Assembly (NCBI GenBank): GCA_964539825.1
Contig: CAZIKF010000025.1
Span: 6,816 to 70,815 of the forward strand
Direction: 5' to 3'
DNA: 64,000 nt
Origin: CAZIKF01 sp964539825
GTDB lineage: Bacteria > Muiribacteriota > UBA6191
A program made the position numbers and the translations under genes. Of the stretch, positions 18,179 to 27,894 are shown in pieces. The notes under the pieces are model-generated. The model made no database searches and had not been told where the DNA came from. It saw only the letters and a list, made by a program, of their open reading frames with translations. Each line of letters begins with the position of its first letter. Positions within the stretch are counted from its first letter, which is position 1.

Positions 18179-19216
18179 ATGAAACTTTTAAATCATCTGC
18201 TCCTTCTTTTCCTCCTTTGTATTCTCCTGTTTTCAACATCAGGTGCACTCTCGTTTAAGTCTTACTCTGATTTTCAGACCCATGCCGGGAGTCGAATGGC
18301 AGCACTTGCTCTTGAAGAGTTAAATCGAGGACTTAGCGAGGCAGAGCTTTTACATGGACAACTCTCGCTGCAGGGAGTGTCAGCTCAAGAACTCATGAGA
18401 CAGCTAGCAGAGGGAGGTTACCTGAAACCTGAGGTATTCATCCATCCGGTTGAAAGCCAAATCCAATTCAAGAATAGAAAGTTCCAAATCCTCAGTCTCC
18501 CAAACTCTGATCCTACCAGCTTTAGTCTTCAGGTTGAGGTTTCACCGAAGATGCTTAAAACTGGATTATTAGATGAGTCTGCTTATGTTCGGCTTTTCAC
18601 CCTCGATTATTTGCTTCACGTGGAGAAGACCCATCCAGTCATCCTTGTGCTCAAAGGGCTTACGTTCGAAGATCACCACTTCTTGGTTTCACGTTACGGT
18701 GAGCTTCTGCGCTCAGAGGGATTCCTGGGTAAGGTACCCAAAAAAATCCCCAGGCCCCTTCTAGAAAAAATTAAGGAATTGATCTCACACGCAAAGAGCG
18801 AATCCGAGATCGCAAACTCTATATTTTTTGCGGTCCAGTATACAGATCTCAGACCAAAGGCTGAAATTCCCATCATCATTCATATGCTTAACTCCCGGTA
18901 TCCCGTGACTTTTCTCGTTCATTTCTTTAAGGCTTATCCACGCACCCTGGTTGAAAAATTCAGTGTGCCGTTTAAAGAGGGGTATGGGGACAAGTGGGAG
19001 ATTTTGATGGAAATTTTTTCCCATTTCACCGATTCAAAAATCCTACTTGATGCTTTGTATTACTCCCTGGCCCATCGAAAAGAAGCTCATTTTGCTGTCT
19101 TTGAGGATAAAATCATTTCTACATGGGAAAAAATGAGCAAAATTAAATTCGAGGGCGATCTCAAGCCCTTCGAGGTTTGGCTAAAAATGAAGAAAAAGGG
19201 ATATAAATGGGAATAA
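18179..19216 (+). CDS. Secreted protein of unknown function
   Basis: 345 residues from ATG. The first ~24 residues are a strong signal peptide (Leu-rich core). The mature part is helical and Leu/Lys/Glu-rich with no motif I know. The spacing of charged and hydrophobic residues in the second half suggests a repeat-like helical fold. The next gene, 49 bp downstream on the same strand, encodes another secreted protein with a papain-like pattern, so the two may be cotranscribed and act together. Confidence 0.65.
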   Translation: MKLLNHLLLLFLLCILLFSTSGALSFKSYSDFQTHAGSRMAALALEELNRGLSEAELLHGQLSLQGVSAQELMRQLAEGGYLKPEVFIHPVESQIQFKNRKFQILSLPNSDPTSFSLQVEVSPKMLKTGLLDESAYVRLFTLDYLLHVEKTHPVILVLKGLTFEDHHFLVSRYGELLRSEGFLGKVPKKIPRPLLEKIKELISHAKSESEIANSIFFAVQYTDLRPKAEIPIIIHMLNSRYPVTFLVHFFKAYPRTLVEKFSVPFKEGYGDKWEILMEIFSHFTDSKILLDALYYSLAHRKEAHFAVFEDKIISTWEKMSKIKFEGDLKPFEVWLKMKKKGYKWE

Positions 19217-19265
19217 GCAGGAACATTTTCCCAGGGAATTCGTACCAGAATTAGAGGTGATTCAT

Positions 19266-20486
19266 ATGCGTACTACGGTTTCTGCGGTCCTGCTTATTCT
19301 TTGTATTCCCGCTGGTTTTTCAGATGGATTTTTTGATGGCCTGACTGGCAGCTCCGAGGGCCAGGTCACTTCTTCAAAACCCCGTAATGTAATTCCTCCC
19401 AAATCAGGCGGCAAAACGCTGAGCTTCGGGGTGCAGTCCGTTGAGGAAGCCCCTATTTCTCCGGCCAAGGGTAAGGTTCGTTTTGATCCGTATGAAGATG
19501 CTGCCGACTTTACGAATTTCGCCTCGGCATCCGTAGTTGATGGAAAGCTGGTTCGTAAGAAGGACGTCAACGGAGGCACCTGTTTTGGGATTTCCTATTT
19601 TACAGCCATGTGGTACTCCCGTTTGATTCGACCCATACAGCAGGGTAAAAAACCAAATCTATTCAAGATTCACCAAATCGAAATCGGGATGTGGGATGCC
19701 CTTTGGACAGATGTAAGCAAAGCTGGAAAATCAGAGTACGATGGTGTCACTTTTGTCACCCTGGGTGTCACCAGGGAAGATGCCAAAAAAGGAAAGTCCT
19801 TTTTCAAAACTACAAAAATGAAAGAAAAAATCGGTGATTATCGTCTGTATTCCATGAGTCATGGTCAGCATAAGAAAAAAATCCAGCTTGGTGCCATTTC
19901 CCATCATAATGACCAGAAAAGTATTAGCAGAATCTCTATCGATGGTAGTGATCCTTCGGATACTTCCCGTAAGATGAAGGATTTGAAATCGCGGGTGGAC
20001 AAGCATGGATCTCAGACTTTTTATTATCATAAATACAAGGTCACAGATTCCTGGTATACCTGGAACAAATGGGAATGGGGTCATGCCTGTCTCATCTATG
20101 AAATCCAGAGAGTAGCGGTTAAGGCAGAGGGGAAGGCCAAGCGCACGGCCTGGAAAATTCGCTACATGGATCCTAATGCCCTCTATCATAAGCGTGTACC
20201 GAAGGAAGAGGGTTTTGGCACCTATATGCTCTATTTTCCTGACTCCAAGCAGGTCACCTTTAGCAAGCACGTAAAAGACTGGTACGGGATTCAAACCCGT
20301 AACTCAGTGATCGACAACGTGGAAGTCAAACTCGGTTACTACGATGTTTATGAGGGTCATTCAATCCAAAAGAAGCTTGCCAAGACAGGATTTCTAACCT
20401 CAACCGTAGGACAGGGAAGAGTTCTTACCGCAGAAGAAGAGGCTCGACTCGATACTAAAGAAAAAATCAAGGTTGAGAACCAGTAA
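19266..20486 (+). CDS. Secreted papain-like cysteine peptidase-type protein
   Basis: About 406 residues from ATG 19266, with GAGGTGA upstream (GTG 19257 is an alternative). A signal peptide of ~20 residues is present. NGGTCFGIS near residue 105 offers a Cys nucleophile at a helix start; WGHACLIYEI (~280) supplies a His at a strand start, and YMDPN (~304) an Asp/Asn. Order and spacing (Cys, His, Asn/Asp) fit the papain-like fold. I cannot assign it to a MEROPS family by eye. It could process surface proteins or act on other cells. Confidence 0.55.
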   Translation: MRTTVSAVLLILCIPAGFSDGFFDGLTGSSEGQVTSSKPRNVIPPKSGGKTLSFGVQSVEEAPISPAKGKVRFDPYEDAADFTNFASASVVDGKLVRKKDVNGGTCFGISYFTAMWYSRLIRPIQQGKKPNLFKIHQIEIGMWDALWTDVSKAGKSEYDGVTFVTLGVTREDAKKGKSFFKTTKMKEKIGDYRLYSMSHGQHKKKIQLGAISHHNDQKSISRISIDGSDPSDTSRKMKDLKSRVDKHGSQTFYYHKYKVTDSWYTWNKWEWGHACLIYEIQRVAVKAEGKAKRTAWKIRYMDPNALYHKRVPKEEGFGTYMLYFPDSKQVTFSKHVKDWYGIQTRNSVIDNVEVKLGYYDVYEGHSIQKKLAKTGFLTSTVGQGRVLTAEEEARLDTKEKIKVENQ

Positions 20487-20566
20487 ATGGAATCGATAGA
20501 ATAGAGTTCGGTTCCTCTGGCGATATTCCCTTGTCAACTTCAGACCGATCTGGCAGCTAAAAGCCT

Positions 20567-21043
20567 GTGCAAAAAGCCAACAAAAATTTAACTCAGATGA
20601 GGAAAGTCATTATATGGCTTTCGCTATGGATGAACGAGTTGATCTACCTGACCGTCCTGGTCCTGTTTGCGACTACTATGGCCGAAAAGGGTCAGCCAGA
20701 ATTCTCCCTTGAGCAGGTCCTCCAATGGAAGGGCTATGTAGGACTTGAGGAAGACATCTTTAGAAACCTGACCATCGGGGCTGGAGTTGTATGTCTGATC
20801 TGGACCCTGTTTACGATCATGTTCGCTGACAGCCTGATGCAAAAAGCCCATGACGAACAAAGCTTCTTACGCAACATGATCATCGGCAGTGTCCTGGCAT
20901 CTGTTCCTGGTGTAGCGGGTTTGATTCTAGCGCTCCTAAACGGAAAAATTTTAATCGCCCTGGCCTTCTTCGCCTTATCCCTGGTAGCCAAGTTAAAGTT
21001 CTACCCAGGCTTCCACACAATTTCCGTACCTTCTCCCAACTGA
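20567..21043 (+). CDS. Small inner-membrane protein, unknown function
   Basis: 158 residues from GTG 20567; ATG 20597 is an equally possible start. Neither has a clear ribosome site. Three hydrophobic segments (about 26-42, 68-88 and 105-140) make it an integral membrane protein. No family recognised. A truncated MITE-like repeat begins just after its end. Confidence 0.5.
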   Translation: MQKANKNLTQMRKVIIWLSLWMNELIYLTVLVLFATTMAEKGQPEFSLEQVLQWKGYVGLEEDIFRNLTIGAGVVCLIWTLFTIMFADSLMQKAHDEQSFLRNMIIGSVLASVPGVAGLILALLNGKILIALAFFALSLVAKLKFYPGFHTISVPSPN

Positions 21044-21060
21044 CCCGTCCCTTCTCTAAG

Positions 21061-21116
21061 GGCCTGTCGGAGAATGGCCTTTTAGTGAGACCGGCTGCAA
21101 AAAGCAGGCTCATCGG
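21061..21116 (+). repeat. Truncated copy of the MITE-like element
   Basis: GCCTGTCGGAGAATGGCC, then GACCGGCTGCAAAAAGCAGG, match the left end of the complete element at 45451-45634 with few changes. The middle and right end are missing, so it is a decayed or partial copy between two convergent genes. Confidence 0.7.
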
Positions 21117-21143
21117 TAGTGGAATTTTTATCCAGATATTTTT

Positions 21144-23159
21144 TCAGGTAAGAATCTTTTTCTCTTCAAATTCAAATAGAATTGCCTCTGCTTTGATGAA
21201 TTGCCCCTCAGAATGAGTAGACTTTTCTATGATCCCGTCTCTGGGGCTTTTAATCAGATGTTCCATTTTCATGGATTCAATACGGGCTAGAAGATCTTCC
21301 CGTTGGACTTGATCTCCAACTTTGGCCAAGACTTCCAAGAGTGTGCCTCCGACGGGAGCCCGTATGACATTTTCCACTGTTTGTTCTTCCTTCTGCTCGG
21401 TGTCGGAAACCATCTCAATGAGTTGGTATTTCCCCCCAACCATAAACCCAAGGCTCCTGCCCAATCTCTGGATCGAACATACTTGCCAGTGAGAGTCAAA
21501 ACAGTAGGTAAAGGAACCTCTACTGTAGTCCTTCAGGGCACAATTCCATTCAAACTCAGTCGAGCAATCACCAAAACCACCCCTCACCCTTGCTTGAAGG
21601 CCCTCAATCGTTCTCTCCAGGCTTAAAGAAAGCTGAGCCTTTTCATTATCCTTCATGAATTTCAAGGTATAGGATGGCGTTCCAGAATTTCGCCAATGAA
21701 GCAATTCCTGGTGGTGGTTTTCTTCGTTCACAACACAGAAGTAATGGGCCAGGATTCCAAGTGCCAACCCTTCCTTGCACTCATCAGTCAATTTCTCCGG
21801 CGGACTCAGAAATCCGGGTATAAACCTCTCCAGCGTTCCCGTGTCATAAATCCCCCGCTTGATGTCCTCACTCGCCAGTAAAGATCTCAGAAGCTTCAAA
21901 TTGGTGTGAACTCCCAAAACAAGAGTACGATCGAGAGCACGGGCCAGACGAGAGATAGCTACCTCTCTTGAAGAACCCCAGCTAATGATCTTGGCCAGCA
22001 AAGGATCGTAATATTCGCTGATCCAATCTCCATCCATCAGACCATGATCAATCCTGATTCCTTCCATTTTATCGAATTGAATAGATTCCAACAGCCCGCT
22101 TTGGGCTAGAAAGTTCCGGTCAGGATCCTCAGCGTAGAGGCGTACTTCAATGGAATGACCGCTAGCCTCCTTATCTGTCTTGGAAAAATGAAGAACCTCT
22201 TCCATGGCGATGCGTATCTGCCACTCCACTATGTCTATGTCCGTTACCATCTCGGTGATGGGATGCTCAACCTGAAGTCTTGTATTCATCTCAAGAAAAT
22301 AGAAGTTTCCCTGGGGGTCTAGTAGGAACTCAACGGTGCCGGCACCACGGTACTCACAGGCTTCGGCTACTCTCAGGGCTGTTTCACAAATCTCTTCTTG
22401 AACCTGTCTTGTTAAGTTGGAAGGAGGACATTCCTCTATGATTTTTTGGTTCCTTCGCTGTATCGAACATTCACGGCAGCCAAGATGCATAAAATTCCCG
22501 TGGGAATCGGCAAGAATCTGAACCTCAATATGGCGAGCCCCCTGAAGACATCTCTCTAGAATCAAATCTTTGCTGCCGAAAAGCCGGGCTGAATGAGATT
22601 GAAGCCTTTGCAGTCTTTCACGGAGATTCTTGGACTCTTCAAACCTCTCCATTCCCCTTCCTCCGCCCCCTAGAGAGGCTTTAGCCAGAAGAGGAAAGCC
22701 CAATTCCTGTGCTTCGCGCACAAGGGTTGCCAGGTCCTGCTTCTCACCAGCATATGCTGGTAGAACAGGAACTTTACGGCTTTCAAGAAGATGTCTGGAT
22801 CTTCTCTTACTGGCCATCATCTCAATGGCTTCAGGCCTGGGCCCAATGAATATCAATCCATTTTCTTCACAGGCTCTGGCAAAATCCGCCTGCTCCGAGA
22901 GAAATCCATAGCCCGGATGGATCGCCTGGGCACCGGTTTTTCTGGCAGCTTCCATGATGCGATCAATATTGAGATAAGTGTCTCGAGAATCCCCGGGTCC
23001 CAGGTAAAAGGACTCCTGTGCCTGGGTTGTCATTAGAGTGTCCTGATCCGCCTCGCTAAAGACCGAGACAGTCTGCAGTCCCATGTTAGTAGCCGTCCGC
23101 AAGATTCGACAGGCAATTTCCCCCCGGTTTGCCACCAATAGTTTTTCAAAGATCTTCAT
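21144..23159 (-). CDS. Biotin-dependent acyl-CoA carboxylase, alpha subunit (AtuF/LiuD-like)
   Basis: 671 residues. Biotin carboxylase domain (about 1-450) with KLLVANRGEIACRI, the ATP-grasp loop GGGGRGM and EMNTRLQVEHP. A linker domain and a C-terminal biotinyl domain follow, with the biotinylated lysine K631 in ESMKM. It carboxylates biotin with ATP and bicarbonate for a partner beta subunit, here the gene 1.2 kb upstream in the same operon. Substrate family: methylcrotonyl-, geranyl- or propionyl-CoA. Its ATG overlaps the acyl-CoA dehydrogenase stop (ATGA). Confidence 0.92.
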   Translation of the reverse strand: MKIFEKLLVANRGEIACRILRTATNMGLQTVSVFSEADQDTLMTTQAQESFYLGPGDSRDTYLNIDRIMEAARKTGAQAIHPGYGFLSEQADFARACEENGLIFIGPRPEAIEMMASKRRSRHLLESRKVPVLPAYAGEKQDLATLVREAQELGFPLLAKASLGGGGRGMERFEESKNLRERLQRLQSHSARLFGSKDLILERCLQGARHIEVQILADSHGNFMHLGCRECSIQRRNQKIIEECPPSNLTRQVQEEICETALRVAEACEYRGAGTVEFLLDPQGNFYFLEMNTRLQVEHPITEMVTDIDIVEWQIRIAMEEVLHFSKTDKEASGHSIEVRLYAEDPDRNFLAQSGLLESIQFDKMEGIRIDHGLMDGDWISEYYDPLLAKIISWGSSREVAISRLARALDRTLVLGVHTNLKLLRSLLASEDIKRGIYDTGTLERFIPGFLSPPEKLTDECKEGLALGILAHYFCVVNEENHHQELLHWRNSGTPSYTLKFMKDNEKAQLSLSLERTIEGLQARVRGGFGDCSTEFEWNCALKDYSRGSFTYCFDSHWQVCSIQRLGRSLGFMVGGKYQLIEMVSDTEQKEEQTVENVIRAPVGGTLLEVLAKVGDQVQREDLLARIESMKMEHLIKSPRDGIIEKSTHSEGQFIKAEAILFEFEEKKILT

Positions 23160-24319
23160 TGGCCGGGATTTCTCTTTCGGCCATAGCCAAGAATCCTGGA
23201 GATTACAGATAACATGATTTCATCAGCACCTCCACCTATAGAGCCCAGGCGCATATCCCGGTAGGCTCTCGAAGCCGGGTTCTCCCACATATATCCCATG
23301 CCTCCCCAGTATTGCAGGCAGGAGTCACTCACTTCTCTTGAGAGCCTGCCGGATTTCAGCTTGGCCATAGACGCGAGCAAAGTTACGTCCTCACCGTTGA
23401 TATATAATTCGCAGGCCCGATAGATGAGTGATCGAACACATTCAATCTCAGTTTGAAGCTCCGATAGCCTGAATTGAATGACCTGATTTTCAATGAGATT
23501 TTTCCCGAATACGCTTCGTTGTGAGCAGTATTCCGCAGTCTGGGTAATGACATATTCCAGAGCTCTCAAAGTACTGGCCGCTATATGCATTCTCTCTTCC
23601 TGAAACTGCTGCATTTGCAGGGAAAATCCAGCTCCTTCATCCCCGATTCGGTAGTGCCTGGGAACCTTCACATCCTCGAAGAAAATCTGAACCGTGTCAC
23701 TGGAGTGCATTCCGAGCTTTTGAAGTCTCTTGGAAATGGTGATTCCAGGGGTATCCAGGGGTACTATGATTAAAGATTTATTCTTATGCGGATGACCCTC
23801 TGATGTATTTGCCAGCAAGCAGGCAAAATCACCCTGTGAAGCTGAGGTGATCCACATCTTAGAGCCGTTAATAACATAGTCATCACCTACACTTCGCGCA
23901 TAGGTCTTTATGCCTGCCACATCGCTGCCCGCCTGGGTTTCACTGACAGCTATACAGGCTACCATCTCTCCAGAAATCGCTGGGGCCAGAAACTGCTTAC
24001 GCAATTCATCACTGCCATAGCGAGCAAGGGCCGGGGTAGCCATGTCGGTCTGCACCCCAATAGCCATAGGGATGGCTCCGCAGTGAATGCCGCCGAGTTC
24101 TTCCGCTATCACCAGTCCGTAGCTATAATCAAGACCCAGACCTCCATACTCTTGAGGCTTGGTTGCCCCGAGAAGACCTAATTTTCCCATCTTCGTAAAA
24201 AGTTCACGAGCAGGAAAGATTTTCTCGTCCTCCCATCGGTCCACATGGGGATTGATTTCCCTCTCAATAAAGGATCGAACCGTATTTCTCAGCTCTTCAT
24301 GCTCATAAGAAAACAGCAT
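23156..24319 (-). CDS. Acyl-CoA dehydrogenase (AtuD/LiuA-like)
   Basis: 387 residues with standard signatures: AVSETQAGSDVAG, KMWITSASQGDF for FAD and substrate, and the catalytic base E367 in GGGADEIML near the C-terminus. It makes an alpha,beta-double bond in an acyl-CoA and passes electrons to ETF. Placement between the carboxylase beta and alpha genes is that of AtuD (citronellyl-CoA) or of isovaleryl-CoA dehydrogenase in leucine breakdown. Which acyl-CoA is used is inference. SD GCGAGGA lies just upstream of the ATG. Confidence 0.92.
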   Translation of the reverse strand: MLFSYEHEELRNTVRSFIEREINPHVDRWEDEKIFPARELFTKMGKLGLLGATKPQEYGGLGLDYSYGLVIAEELGGIHCGAIPMAIGVQTDMATPALARYGSDELRKQFLAPAISGEMVACIAVSETQAGSDVAGIKTYARSVGDDYVINGSKMWITSASQGDFACLLANTSEGHPHKNKSLIIVPLDTPGITISKRLQKLGMHSSDTVQIFFEDVKVPRHYRIGDEGAGFSLQMQQFQEERMHIAASTLRALEYVITQTAEYCSQRSVFGKNLIENQVIQFRLSELQTEIECVRSLIYRACELYINGEDVTLLASMAKLKSGRLSREVSDSCLQYWGGMGYMWENPASRAYRDMRLGSIGGGADEIMLSVISRILGYGRKRNPGQ

Positions 24320-24321
24320 AA

Positions 24322-25965
24322 TTACATCCTCGCTACACCAAAGGTATTACCCTTGAGAGTCCTCACCGCGGCTTCCTTTTGTGATTGGATTAAAAACCCC
24401 AGTAATCTTCTTGAATCCCGGGGATCAATGATGCCGTCGTCCCACAAACGCGCAGTACCAAAAAGAGCGCTGGAAGATCCTTCCAACTGGGTAGTGGTGG
24501 TTTCCTCCAGGGACTTGAGCCTGTCCTCATCGGGTTCAAGACCTCTCCGAAGATAGTCCTGCTCGGAGATGATCCGCATAACCTTTCCAGCCTGAGCACC
24601 TCCCATAACCGCAGTTTTCGCGTTGGGCCAGGAAAAAATAAAGGAAGGATCCATCCCCCGTCCACACATAGCGTAATTGCCAGCCCCGAAAGATCCTCCA
24701 ATGACCAGGGAAATTCTAGGCACGCGTACATTGGTAACCGCCTGGATCATCTTGGACCCCTGCTTGATGATCCCGCCAGCCTCGGACTCTTTGCCTACCA
24801 GAAATCCGGTCGTATTGTGCAGAAATATCAGGGGTTTGTCAGCCTGGTCACAAAGCTGCATGAACTGGGTAGCCTTTTGGGCCCCTTTTACGGTAATGGG
24901 TCCGTTGTTTCCAAGGAAGCCACAGGGATATCCATAAATTGAGGCAAATACACAAATGGTACCGCGATCATATTGAGCCTTGAACTCCAGCATCTGCGAA
25001 TCGTCAACAAGGCGTAAGAGGACTTCTCTCACATCATAGGGTTTGCGCGGATCAGAAGGGATTATTCCCAGTATTTCTTCCTCGCTATAGCGAGGTGGCT
25101 TACTATTCACGGGATGGATAGAGCCTGCCGAATTCCAGGACAAATCCCTGAGAATCAAACGGGCCAGTTTGATTCCTTCCTGATCATTCCTGGCCAGAAA
25201 TTCTCCTGTACCTGATTGTACAGAATGAAGAGTTGCTCCACCCAATTCCTCATCACTGGCAATTTCTCCCGTGGCGGCTTTAAGAAGCGGTGGACCCGCC
25301 AGGAACATTTTCGAAGCCCCCTCTACGAGTACCAGGTAATCGGATAAGCCTGGCTGGTAAGCCCCTCCCGCTGTAGCATTGCCATGTACCACGGTAACCT
25401 GGGGGATTCCGGCCGCTGAGAGTCTTGACTGGTTTGCAAAGGTACGTGCGCCGGGAATGAAAATATCAGCGGCGTAGTTGAGATTAGCTCCCCCACTCTG
25501 GGCCAAGGTCACCAATGGCAACCGATTTTCCCCTGCGATTCGTTGAATTCTGAGGGTCTTTTCCAGCCCGGCTGGATTGATGGTCCCTCCCTTGATAGCG
25601 CAATTATTCACATTAACGGCACACCGAACTCCTTCGATATAGCCGATTCCTGAAATCATACCCCCGCCGGCTGTGGAACCATCCTTATCCCCATACATTC
25701 CATACCCGGCCAGAGCACAGATTTCTACAAAAGGGGATCCAGGATCAAGTAGGAGGTCAAGCCTCTCCCTGGGTAGAAGTTGAGCTAATTTCTCAAATTT
25801 GGATTTGGATTGGAGGGCCCTATCCAAGAGGTTTTTCTCAGCTGTTCGGAACTCTAGGATTTGTTCCTTTAGGAAGGTTTGATTGAGCCGAAATTCTTCA
25901 GAGTCAGACCGGATCGCAGATTCATTCATATTTACTGGCAAAGAGTCCCAAGTTTTGAAATTCAC
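24322..25965 (-). CDS. Acyl-CoA carboxylase beta subunit, carboxyltransferase (AtuC/LiuB-like)
   Basis: 547 residues from GTG 25965, supported by GGAGA about nine bases upstream; an ATG at 25927-25929 would overlap the preceding stop as ATGAATGA. Two crotonase-like halves are present, including GGGMISGIG, AGGAYQPGLSDY, FLAGPPLLKAATGE and GGSFGAGNYAMCGR. The AGPPLLKAATGE stretch and LSDY resemble geranyl-CoA carboxylase AtuC as much as methylcrotonyl-CoA carboxylase. It transfers CO2 from biotin to the acyl-CoA. It pairs with the alpha subunit downstream. Confidence 0.92.
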   Translation of the reverse strand: MNFKTWDSLPVNMNESAIRSDSEEFRLNQTFLKEQILEFRTAEKNLLDRALQSKSKFEKLAQLLPRERLDLLLDPGSPFVEICALAGYGMYGDKDGSTAGGGMISGIGYIEGVRCAVNVNNCAIKGGTINPAGLEKTLRIQRIAGENRLPLVTLAQSGGANLNYAADIFIPGARTFANQSRLSAAGIPQVTVVHGNATAGGAYQPGLSDYLVLVEGASKMFLAGPPLLKAATGEIASDEELGGATLHSVQSGTGEFLARNDQEGIKLARLILRDLSWNSAGSIHPVNSKPPRYSEEEILGIIPSDPRKPYDVREVLLRLVDDSQMLEFKAQYDRGTICVFASIYGYPCGFLGNNGPITVKGAQKATQFMQLCDQADKPLIFLHNTTGFLVGKESEAGGIIKQGSKMIQAVTNVRVPRISLVIGGSFGAGNYAMCGRGMDPSFIFSWPNAKTAVMGGAQAGKVMRIISEQDYLRRGLEPDEDRLKSLEETTTTQLEGSSSALFGTARLWDDGIIDPRDSRRLLGFLIQSQKEAAVRTLKGNTFGVARM

Positions 25966-27829
25966 TATACTTATCTCCAGGAATTTTTACTGGAAACTCC
26001 AGGAGTTGCTGCGCGTAAGATTTACCCTGGGGATCAATTCTCAAGGAACTCAGTCCACCCCCGCCCAGGCTATATTCCAGCACAAAGTTCAAGGCATTAA
26101 GACCGGGCCAATCATACTGAATTACGCGCCCTTCCTCTCCATCAAAGATCTGGCTGAACCATTCATAAACCGCGCGAGCAGTGAGTTGGCTCTTTATTAA
26201 GGGGAAAAATTCCTGCCCCCTTGCAATGACTCCTATATTACAATGCTCACCCTTATCTCCGCTGCGGGCAAAAGCAATGGCCTCCAGGGGCACCACCTCT
26301 CCTTCAGGATCAGATTCTAAAGACCTGGTTTGGGTTACAGCTGGGAATTTAACAGGAGCGTAAATTCTGCTGGGAGTTCCACTGGCCTGAACACAGAATT
26401 CCTCGTCTGGAAATGGCTTTAATTGCTGAATAATCTCTGAGTCACCTCGCTCTCCAGAAAGGGGGACAGAATGCTTTAAATCATGGGTCCATTCGATTGT
26501 TTCCCACGATACACAATCTCTATTGAGAAGATGTGAGACCAGTTTTAACCTCGGTGAAATACTCGGTCTTCCCCCCAGGAGATTGGTGATTCCAGGAGCC
26601 ATGGAAGTAGCTGCTGGAGCGATCTCACCTGAAAAGATCTTAAGCACGTCTCGATTTTTATGAGCAACTATTATCCTGAGCAGGACTTCTCGTGAACCAA
26701 GGGCCTCGTGTGATGCCTTTGGACCATAAATGGATTCGCATCCCAGGGGCTCATAAATAAATTCTTTGATTTCTTCAAGATCTCTTTCTCTGAGAAGAGA
26801 ATTCACCCGTTTGATGATAGCGTCAGCAATCAACTTCGCCTTATCAAGAGAGCGAGGACCAATCACCGAGAGTAAGGCCTGCGCTCGATATCCATCGATT
26901 ATCGTGGAACAGACTTTTAAGCTGGGTGGCGCGCCTAATCCTCTGGAGCCCTGGACACTGACTTGATTTTCTCCTATCTGTTTGAGTTGGACCGGGGTAA
27001 AGTCACAAACTACATCGGGTAAATAATATCGAGACGGATCTCCAATTTCATAAACAATCTGCTCAGCTACCGTAGCAACATCAACCCTGCCTCCGGTATG
27101 CGGCGCTTTGGACACCAAAAAGCTGCCGTTCGCACTGAACTCCACCAGGGGAAATCCCATATTCTCAAATCCCTCAACACTCTCCCAGTCAGTAAAATTA
27201 CCTCCTGTGCACTGGGATCCACATTCCAGTATATGTCCAGCCAGGCTTGCCTGAGCCAACTTGTCATAATCCCCTGCTCCCCAGGAGAATTCATGGGCAA
27301 GAGGGGCTGATATCAAAGCACTGTCCACTACACGACCAGTGATCACGATTTGGGCACCCATCTCCAGCGCGCGTCGTATTCCCTGCACCCCGAGGTATAC
27401 GTGGGAACTAATGGCCCTGGAGGAATCGGGCAGCTTAAGTTCAGCTGCCTGACCTACAAGGTTATCACCGCAGACGACGGCGATCTTCAGGTCCAAATCC
27501 ATCTCCTCACACAGCTCCCCCAGTGCCGCTGCGCATCCAAAGGGATTTAATCCGCCGGCATTACTGATAATCCTGGTTTTCTTCTGTGCTAATTCAGCCA
27601 GGCAAGGTTTCAGAGCAGAGATGAAATCAGGAATGAAACCAGCATTGGGATTCTTCTTTTTGCTAAGAGCTAACAACCCCATGGTCACTTCAGATAAGAA
27701 GTCATAAACAAGATAATCCAGTCGCTCACAGTGTAAAAACTGCCTGGTGGCTTCCGGTGTATCACCCCAGAAAGCACTAGCGCATCCAATTACTACAGAA
27801 CGCTCTCTACTCTCACCCACCTCGCACAC
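25922..27829 (-). CDS. AtuA-family protein (acyclic terpene utilization, DUF1446 plus C-terminal domain)
   Basis: 635 residues in the two-domain form: the long DUF1446 part (residues ~8-475), with GCASAFWGDTPEATRQ and ISNAGGLNPFGCAAAL, and the C-terminal AtuA-like ~100-residue domain with AFARSGDKGEHCNIGVI. In pseudomonads AtuA is needed for citronellol/geraniol growth but its reaction is unknown. First gene of the four-gene operon. The usual atuE hydratase and atuB, atuG and atuH genes are absent, so the pathway here is reduced or uses enzymes elsewhere. Confidence 0.88.
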   Translation of the reverse strand: MCEVGESRERSVVIGCASAFWGDTPEATRQFLHCERLDYLVYDFLSEVTMGLLALSKKKNPNAGFIPDFISALKPCLAELAQKKTRIISNAGGLNPFGCAAALGELCEEMDLDLKIAVVCGDNLVGQAAELKLPDSSRAISSHVYLGVQGIRRALEMGAQIVITGRVVDSALISAPLAHEFSWGAGDYDKLAQASLAGHILECGSQCTGGNFTDWESVEGFENMGFPLVEFSANGSFLVSKAPHTGGRVDVATVAEQIVYEIGDPSRYYLPDVVCDFTPVQLKQIGENQVSVQGSRGLGAPPSLKVCSTIIDGYRAQALLSVIGPRSLDKAKLIADAIIKRVNSLLRERDLEEIKEFIYEPLGCESIYGPKASHEALGSREVLLRIIVAHKNRDVLKIFSGEIAPAATSMAPGITNLLGGRPSISPRLKLVSHLLNRDCVSWETIEWTHDLKHSVPLSGERGDSEIIQQLKPFPDEEFCVQASGTPSRIYAPVKFPAVTQTRSLESDPEGEVVPLEAIAFARSGDKGEHCNIGVIARGQEFFPLIKSQLTARAVYEWFSQIFDGEEGRVIQYDWPGLNALNFVLEYSLGGGGLSSLRIDPQGKSYAQQLLEFPVKIPGDKYSEFQNLGLFASKYE

Positions 27830-27894
27830 CCTTCCTTCTTTCTAACAATTTGATCGAGAAAACGGGTTTCTCCACTTGCTCTGACCGGGTCTTT

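Noticed and set aside
20880..21113. Reverse-strand reading frame over the truncated element
   Set aside because: It runs antisense to a membrane-protein gene and into repeat sequence; no ribosome site and no protein features.
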